From NCBI GenBank assembly GCA_026393275.1, contig JAPLAM010000060.1:124001-188000 (forward strand): DNA of 64,000 bases, read 5' to 3'. The position numbers and the translations under genes were made by a program. Below are positions 59,588-64,000 of the stretch, piece after piece. Under the pieces are notes generated by a model, which saw nothing but the letters and a program-made list of their open reading frames with translations, was not told where the DNA came from and searched no databases. The stretch comes from Arthrobacter sp. (GTDB lineage Bacteria; Actinomycetota; Actinomycetes; Actinomycetales; Micrococcaceae). The stretch's first letter is position 1, and every line of letters starts with the position of its first letter.

Positions 59588-59604
59588 GGTGAGGCTCTCT
59601 CACC
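59588..59604. terminator. Small hairpin downstream of the nitrilase gene
   Basis: GGTGAG/CTCACC (59588-59593 with 59599-59604, loop GCTCT) lies 18 bp behind the end of the minus-strand hydrolase gene, with T/C-rich tails (GAGAGCC...). The rest of the 170-bp gap shows nothing. Confidence 0.4.
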
Positions 59605-59622
59605 TTCGACAAAGACCCACGT

Positions 59623-60429
59623 CTAGAACTTGTGGCGGTTGGCGAGGACCGGGAGTTTGGTGCGGGCGTCTTGGACGACGGCGGGGTCCAGGTCCGCGAA
59701 CAGGAGCCCGGGGGCGCCGTCGAGCTCCTGGAGGACTTCGCCGAAGGGGGAAACGACGGCGGAGTGCCCGACGCCGGTCGGGGCGGAGCCCGTGATCTCA
59801 AGACCGAGGCTGGTGGGATCGCCTTGGCCGCACGCCAGGACGTAGGTAGTGGAGTCCACGGCGCGGGCCCGGGACAGCAGCTTCCATTGCTCGACCTTGC
59901 CCGGCCCGGCAGCCCAAGAGGCGCAGACAATGTTGACTTGGGCCCCGCGATCCGCGTTTTCCGTGAACAGGTCCGGGAAGCGGATGTCGTAACAGGTCGC
60001 CAGACCGAAGGTGACGCCGTCGACGTCGAACGTCACGGGCTGCGCGCCGGCGTCCACGGTGTCCGACTCAGCGAAGCCGAAGGCGTCGTAGAGGTGGATC
60101 TTGTCGTAGCTGACGTCCACTCCGGGGCCGGTGGCCAGGAGCGTGTTACGAACCTTGCGGGCCCCGGCACCGGACGAGCCCGGGGTGAACATGCCAGCGA
60201 CGATGACGATGCCCTCTTCTGCCGCGACGGCGCGGACCTGCGAGGCCCATGGGCCGTCCAGCGGCTCGGCAATGTCCAGCAGGGAGTTGCCGAACGCGCG
60301 CATGGTCGCTTCAGGGAAAACGACCAGGTCCGCGCCGCCGGCCTTCGCCTGGCGGGCATAGTCCCGGACGAGGTCGAGGTTCCGCTCCAGCTCGCGGCCG
60401 GTGATGATTTGAGCAAGTGCTACACGCAC
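59623..60429 (-). CDS. Carbon-nitrogen hydrolase (nitrilase superfamily)
   Basis: 268 residues, a single hydrolase domain with the Glu-Lys-Cys triad: Glu40 (FPEATM), Lys110 (YDKIHLYD) and Cys146 (LATCYDIRFP). The family includes amidases and nitrilase-like Nit enzymes that repair or cleave small amides (deaminated glutathione, omega-amides). The substrate is open. ATG or GTG at 60429 (MRVALAQ) begins the first strand. It stands alone, divergent from the glycogen-debranching gene by 118 bp. Confidence 0.92.
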   Translation of the reverse strand: MRVALAQIITGRELERNLDLVRDYARQAKAGGADLVVFPEATMRAFGNSLLDIAEPLDGPWASQVRAVAAEEGIVIVAGMFTPGSSGAGARKVRNTLLATGPGVDVSYDKIHLYDAFGFAESDTVDAGAQPVTFDVDGVTFGLATCYDIRFPDLFTENADRGAQVNIVCASWAAGPGKVEQWKLLSRARAVDSTTYVLACGQGDPTSLGLEITGSAPTGVGHSAVVSPFGEVLQELDGAPGLLFADLDPAVVQDARTKLPVLANRHKF

Positions 60430-60547
60430 GGTTACCTCCAGTTGGGCGCCTCATCCCAGTATGCCGGTCCTCGACCCTCCGCCGCCCGCCCCCGGAGCGA
60501 AGCGGCGAAAAGACGCCCATTTGTCTTGCCCGGCTAAGCTTTAAGCG

Positions 60548-62662
60548 ATGGTCAAGCCCTATATAGATTCCGCCACCACCGTGGATGCCTCGCGGCCTTT
60601 TCCGCTGGGTCTCAGCGTCCCCCGCACCGGCTCCCCGACGACGGACGATCCCCGGGGCGGCGTCGCGAATGTGGCCGTCTATGCCCCGGGAGTAGCCGCC
60701 CTGGACATCGCCTACCGGGCCCCCGGCGGCAGCTGGCAGCTGACGACCCTGCCGAACATCACCGACGGCGTGCACCACGGCATCGTCGAGGGGCTGCCGG
60801 TCGGCTCTCGCTACGGCCTGCGCGCTTCGCCGCAGCCTGATGCCCTGCAACTCCCGCTGCCGACCGTGGACTTCGACGCCGGCGGCGAGCAGCCGCTGCT
60901 GCTGGACCCGTACGGCCGCGGCGTGGACGAACGCGACGACTTCATCACCAACGTCCGGATGGAAGGCGACTTCGACTGGGGTGCGGACCAGGCGCCGCGC
61001 ACTTATTGGCGCAACACCATCATCTACGAGGCCCATGTCCGCGGCCAGACCATGCTGCATCCGGACATCCCAGAGCATCTCCAGGGCACCTACGCGGGCA
61101 TGGCGCATCCGGCCATGGTCGAGCACCTCCTCTCGCTCGGCGTCACGGCCGTCCAGCTCCTTCCCGTCCATTTCCACGTGGACGAGCCGCACCTGCAGGA
61201 CCTGGGACTGACCAACTACTGGGGCTACAACACGGCGGCATTTTTCGCCCCGCACCCGGGCTACGCCACCCAGGCGGCACAGGACGCCGGCCCGCAGGCC
61301 GTGCAGGATGAATTCAAGGGCATGGTCAAGCTCCTGCACGCCGCAGGGCTCGAAGTGATCCTCGACGTCGTCTACAACCACACCGCAGAAGGCGGGACGG
61401 ACGGTCCAACGCTGAACTTCCGCGGCCTCGGCGAGCTGGAGTACTACCGCCACGACGGCCACGGAAAGTACGTGGACACCACCGGCTGCGGCAACAGCCT
61501 GGACTTCGGCGAACCGCGGGTGGTGCAGTTGGTGCTGGACTCCCTGCGCTACTGGGTGAACGAATTCCACATCGACGGCTTCCGCTTCGATCTCGCCGTC
61601 ACGCTGTGCCGAAATGCCGCGAATGAGTTCGATCCGCGGCACCCCTTCCTGGTCGCGATTGCCGCGGACCCGGTGTTGTCCGAATCGAAACTCATCGCCG
61701 AACCCTGGGACGTCGGTTACGGCGGCTGGCAGACGGGCCGGTTCCCCGCGGGCTGGGTGGACTGGAACGACCATTTCCGGGATGCCGTGCGCTCGTTCTG
61801 GCTGGCCGACCGCGCCGCGATCGACGCCGGCGGCGAGGGCGGTTCGGTCGCGCGTCTCGCGGACGCGTTGTCCGGGTCCGCGAGCCTGTTCGCGGCCTCG
61901 GGGCGGAGCCGGCTGGCCTCGGTCAATTTCGTAGCGGCGCACGACGGCTTCACCCTGGCGGATCTGGTCTCCTACGACCGCAAGCACAACGAGGCGAACG
62001 GGGAGGAGAACCGCGACGGCCACGGCGACAACCGCAGCTACAACCACGGCTTCGAGGGCCGCACCGAAGACGAAGCGGTCCTGGCGAGGCGGGCGCAGAC
62101 CAGCCGGAACCTGATGGCGTCCTTGATGATTTCGCAGGGCGTGCCGATGATCACCGCCGGGGACGAAATCGGCCGCAGCCAGCAGGGGAACAACAACGCC
62201 TACTGCCAGGACAACCCCCTTACCTGGATCGACTGGACCAGTACCCCGGAATCCCACTCCATGCTGCGCAGCACCAAGCGCGTGATCCGGCTGCGCAAGG
62301 AGTTCCTGGCTGGCCAGCCGCACGACTATCCGGCCAAGGACCAGCAGTCCTACTTCCACTGGTTCGACGTCGACGGCGAGCCGATGTCCGGCGACCGCTG
62401 GCAGGATCCCGGCCACCGCGTGGTCCAGCTCCTGCTGGGCTCCGACGACGGGCGCGTAGACGGCCTCGTCGTCGTCAACGGCGGCGCCCAGGACGTCAAG
62501 GTGACGCTCCCGGCCGTCCCCGACGACGACGGCGGCGCCAACCGCCTCTTCGAGCTCCGGCTGACCACCTCGGAACTGCACGACCGACGCCAGGGTGTCC
62601 GCATCTCCGCCGGCGAGCGGGACGTCATCCAGGCCAACAGCATCAGCATCTACCGCGCCTAG
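60548..62662 (+). CDS. glgX: Glycogen-debranching enzyme GlgX/TreX-like
   Basis: 704 residues. CBM48 domain (about 15-110), then GH13: DVVYNHTAEGG (about 275-285), GFRFDLAVTL with the nucleophile Asp (about 345), ESKLIAEPWDVGYGGWQTGRFP with the acid Glu (about 383-400) and NFVAAHDGFTLADL (about 460-473) with the third acid. It cleaves alpha-1,6 branches of glycogen. ATG 60548 follows CTTTAAGCG; TAAGCT at 60534 could be a -10 of a nearly leaderless mRNA. The RNase gene starts 33 bp behind. Confidence 0.94.
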   Translation: MVKPYIDSATTVDASRPFPLGLSVPRTGSPTTDDPRGGVANVAVYAPGVAALDIAYRAPGGSWQLTTLPNITDGVHHGIVEGLPVGSRYGLRASPQPDALQLPLPTVDFDAGGEQPLLLDPYGRGVDERDDFITNVRMEGDFDWGADQAPRTYWRNTIIYEAHVRGQTMLHPDIPEHLQGTYAGMAHPAMVEHLLSLGVTAVQLLPVHFHVDEPHLQDLGLTNYWGYNTAAFFAPHPGYATQAAQDAGPQAVQDEFKGMVKLLHAAGLEVILDVVYNHTAEGGTDGPTLNFRGLGELEYYRHDGHGKYVDTTGCGNSLDFGEPRVVQLVLDSLRYWVNEFHIDGFRFDLAVTLCRNAANEFDPRHPFLVAIAADPVLSESKLIAEPWDVGYGGWQTGRFPAGWVDWNDHFRDAVRSFWLADRAAIDAGGEGGSVARLADALSGSASLFAASGRSRLASVNFVAAHDGFTLADLVSYDRKHNEANGEENRDGHGDNRSYNHGFEGRTEDEAVLARRAQTSRNLMASLMISQGVPMITAGDEIGRSQQGNNNAYCQDNPLTWIDWTSTPESHSMLRSTKRVIRLRKEFLAGQPHDYPAKDQQSYFHWFDVDGEPMSGDRWQDPGHRVVQLLLGSDDGRVDGLVVVNGGAQDVKVTLPAVPDDDGGANRLFELRLTTSELHDRRQGVRISAGERDVIQANSISIYRA

Positions 62663-62694
62663 CGGGCAGGCACACCAGGCAGGGGGAAGCACGA

Positions 62695-63153
62695 ATGAAG
62701 ATCCAGCGGCTGACGGCCCTGATCGCTGTGCTGCTGGGGCTGGTGGTGCTGGCCTTTGTGCTGCTCGGCACCCCGCAGCCCGGAACGGCCCCAGAGGCGG
62801 CCCGGACCAGCCCCTCCCGGAGCGCGGCGGCGTCCACGACACAGGCGGCCGGCGTCGTCAATCCCTCCCGGCTAGCCGAAATCAAGGCCTCCGAACTGCC
62901 GGCCGAGGCACGCCAGACGCTGAACCTCATCGCCAAGGGCGGGCCGTACCCTTATTCCCGCGACAACGTCCAGTTTGGGAATTTCGAAAGGATCCTCCCG
63001 CAGAAGTCGTCCGGGTATTACCACGAATTCACCGTGGTGACGCCGGGGGAGTCGGACCGGGGCGCCCGCCGGATCATAGTGGGCGCCGGCGGCGAAAAGT
63101 ACTACACCGCCGACCATTACGCATCATTCAAATTCATCGCCGAAGGCAAGTAG
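62695..63153 (+). CDS. Exported guanyl-specific ribonuclease (RNase Sa/barnase family)
   Basis: 152 residues. A hydrophobic N-terminal segment (about 7-25) with a Ser/Thr-rich linker precedes a compact domain (about 66-152) that matches RNase Sa in order: LNLIAKGGPYPYSRDNVQFGN, YYHEFTVVTPG (Glu111), RGARRIIVG (Arg125/126) and YYTADHYASF (His141). These are the catalytic residues, so the toxin should be active. It is secreted or anchored by an uncleaved helix. AGGGGGAAGCACG precedes ATG 62695. The inhibitor gene follows after 6 bp. Confidence 0.92.
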   Translation: MKIQRLTALIAVLLGLVVLAFVLLGTPQPGTAPEAARTSPSRSAAASTTQAAGVVNPSRLAEIKASELPAEARQTLNLIAKGGPYPYSRDNVQFGNFERILPQKSSGYYHEFTVVTPGESDRGARRIIVGAGGEKYYTADHYASFKFIAEGK

Positions 63154-63159
63154 GAGCCC

Positions 63160-63516
63160 ATGAAGATACTCTCCGCAGACACCTGGACCCTCGAAGAATT
63201 GCTGGCGCAGGTGAACGACGTCGCCCGCCGGCCCCTGCTGGTCCCCGCCGCGGACTCCAAGAAGGGCGTGCTGCAGGCCTTCGGCGAGACGCTGGCCTTC
63301 CCGGAACACTACGGCCTGAACCTGGACGCGCTCAACGATTCGCTGAACGACTTCGCCGACGCCGTTACGGAAGACGGTCAGGCCCCGGCCACAATCATCT
63401 GGCAGGTCCCGGCCGTCTTCCGGGCCGACCGCTCCTTCGGAATCATCTGCGAGATCCTGCAGGACGCCGAACGCTACGCTGGCAAGGACCTAGCCGTCAT
63501 CGCCGTCTGCCTCTAA
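63160..63516 (+). CDS. Barstar-family ribonuclease inhibitor
   Basis: 118 residues. FPEHYGLNLDALNDSLNDF (47-65) matches the interface of barstar, with Asp56 and Asp60 at the positions of barstar Asp35 and Asp39 (Tyr29 is His50). It should bind the ribonuclease from the preceding gene in the cytosol and block it before export. It starts 6 bp behind the RNase stop, and both surely share an mRNA. The final codons (residues 105-116, RYAGKDLAVIAV) recur at the window end in a second copy. Confidence 0.9.
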   Translation: MKILSADTWTLEELLAQVNDVARRPLLVPAADSKKGVLQAFGETLAFPEHYGLNLDALNDSLNDFADAVTEDGQAPATIIWQVPAVFRADRSFGIICEILQDAERYAGKDLAVIAVCL

Positions 63517-64000
63517 CGCCCACCCGGGCACGCCGCAAGCCAGCTATCCGGAAGCACCGGTCGCCGGCAGGCCTGAACCGTCAACTCCCGACCCGCCGAG
63601 GGCAGCGGCGTCAGCAATCCGGGAGCACTTTGACGGCAGCCGGGGGCATTCGCCCACTAGGCCACGGCGTGTCCGTTTCAATGTGCCCCCGGACGGCCGA
63701 CGGCGACGCCGCTGTGCAGCCAGCGCCCGCGGCTCGTCCGTCTCACCGTGAGCAGGCCCACTGCGTGCGCCGCCGAGTGGGCACAATGGCGAGATGCTCC
63801 CTCGACTCGGCCAGCGCTGGACATGTCCAGTGGATGGGCCCCGCCGTCGGCGTCTCAGCAGTCCGGGGGCACTTTGACGGCAGCCGGGGGCATTCGCCCA
63901 CCAGGCCACGGCGTGTCCGTTTCAATGTGCCCCCGGACGGCCGACGGCGACGCCGGGGCCGTACGCTACGCCGGCAAGGACCTCGCCGTCATCGCCGTCT
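63517..64000. repeat. Repeat region behind the barstar gene, with partial second barstar tail
   Basis: 484 bp with no complete gene in view. Two 93-bp copies, 63619-63711 and 63863-63955, differ at two bases and each holds terminal inverted arms (TCCGGGGGCAC ... GTGCCCCCGGA, one mismatch in copy 1). CTGGACATGTCCAG at 63817-63830 is a perfect 14-bp palindrome between them. Directly after copy 2, at 63964-64000, 37 bp duplicate the 3' end of the barstar gene (63472-63508) with two silent third-position changes; the frame is open and leaves the window. Confidence 0.75.
63964..64000 (+). pseudogene. Partial duplicate of the barstar C-terminus, cut by the window edge
   Basis: Encodes RYAGKDLAVIAV, the same residues as 105-116 of the barstar gene, with only silent differences (GCT/GCC, CTA/CTC). 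Upstream in this frame there is no barstar core but TADGDAGAV from the repeat. It may be a relic of a duplicated inhibitor or the tail of a gene that uses this end; its stop lies outside. Confidence 0.5.

Noticed and set aside
60311..62842. An 843-codon minus-strand frame across glgX
   Set aside because: Shadow of glgX and the nitrilase gene end; no motif, no plausible start, and it would cover three convincing genes.
63544..63925. Minus-strand frames of 60-121 codons within the end repeats
   Set aside because: They follow the GC-rich dyads, differ between the two repeat copies in frame use, and lack family features.

Overview
The window is chromosomal DNA of a high-GC actinobacterium, most likely a member of the Micrococcaceae close to Arthrobacter/Pseudarthrobacter. 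Grounds: GTP-dependent PEP carboxykinase, a SenX3-RegX3-PhoU phosphate module with GTTCACC-type boxes, CarD next to IspD-IspF-CysS-RlmB, a proteasome activator of the Bpa/PafE type with a GQYL tail, frequent GTG/TTG starts, and dense coding in both directions. The genus is an inference from gene content; no rRNA gene is present. I see no prophage, transposase or CRISPR array.

Layout. 0-4.6 kb: the end of pckG, then a leftward run manB - acidic hypothetical - nsrR - hmp (nitric-oxide sensing and detoxification) with tandem palindromes in front of hmp. 4.7-13.3 kb: a RecQ helicase with a phosphoribosyltransferase-like tail, an FAD oxidoreductase, tRNA-Ser(GCU), a prolyl-oligopeptidase-family peptidase and an FAD/NAD(P)-binding protein. 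13.3-13.75 kb: a non-coding repeat patch with three structurally matching hairpins. 13.8-18.3 kb: a 1517-residue secreted nuclease/5'-nucleotidase with a possible phosphate box. 18.7-25.4 kb: small accessory genes (VOC proteins, membrane/HTH pair, AraC, GNAT, alpha/beta hydrolase, quinone oxidoreductase, PadR) and tRNA-Ser(UGA).

25.5-34.2 kb: cstA with its small partner, a DUF998-like protein, bpa with a companion gene, an aldo/keto reductase, a coiled-coil protein and an MFS exporter. 34.4-38.4 kb: an accessory module of MFS pump, cytochrome P450, ferredoxin and TetR regulator. 38.4-43.5 kb: small secreted and membrane proteins, including an 84-residue His/Asp/Arg/Trp-rich secreted peptide, a TM2 protein, a remnant of a MarR regulator, a two-repeat secreted protein and a divergent lytic-transglycosylase-like protein, then tRNA-Thr(CGU).

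43.7-60.5 kb is mostly core: secreted peptidase, holB-tmk, a trans-sulfuration enzyme, gpmA, phoU | senX3-regX3 around a shared regulatory region, carD, ispD-ispF, cysS, rlmB and a nitrilase-family hydrolase. 60.5-64 kb: a glycogen-debranching enzyme, then a secreted RNase and its barstar-type inhibitor. Behind the inhibitor gene lies a pair of 93-bp palindromic repeats, followed by a second copy of the inhibitor's C-terminal codons that differs only at silent positions and runs off the window.

The most unusual signals are the barstar-tail duplication at the right edge, the repeat patch at 13.3-13.75 kb with base changes compensated across its stems, the small P450/MFS module, the HDRW-rich secreted peptide and the RecQ-phosphoribosyltransferase fusion.
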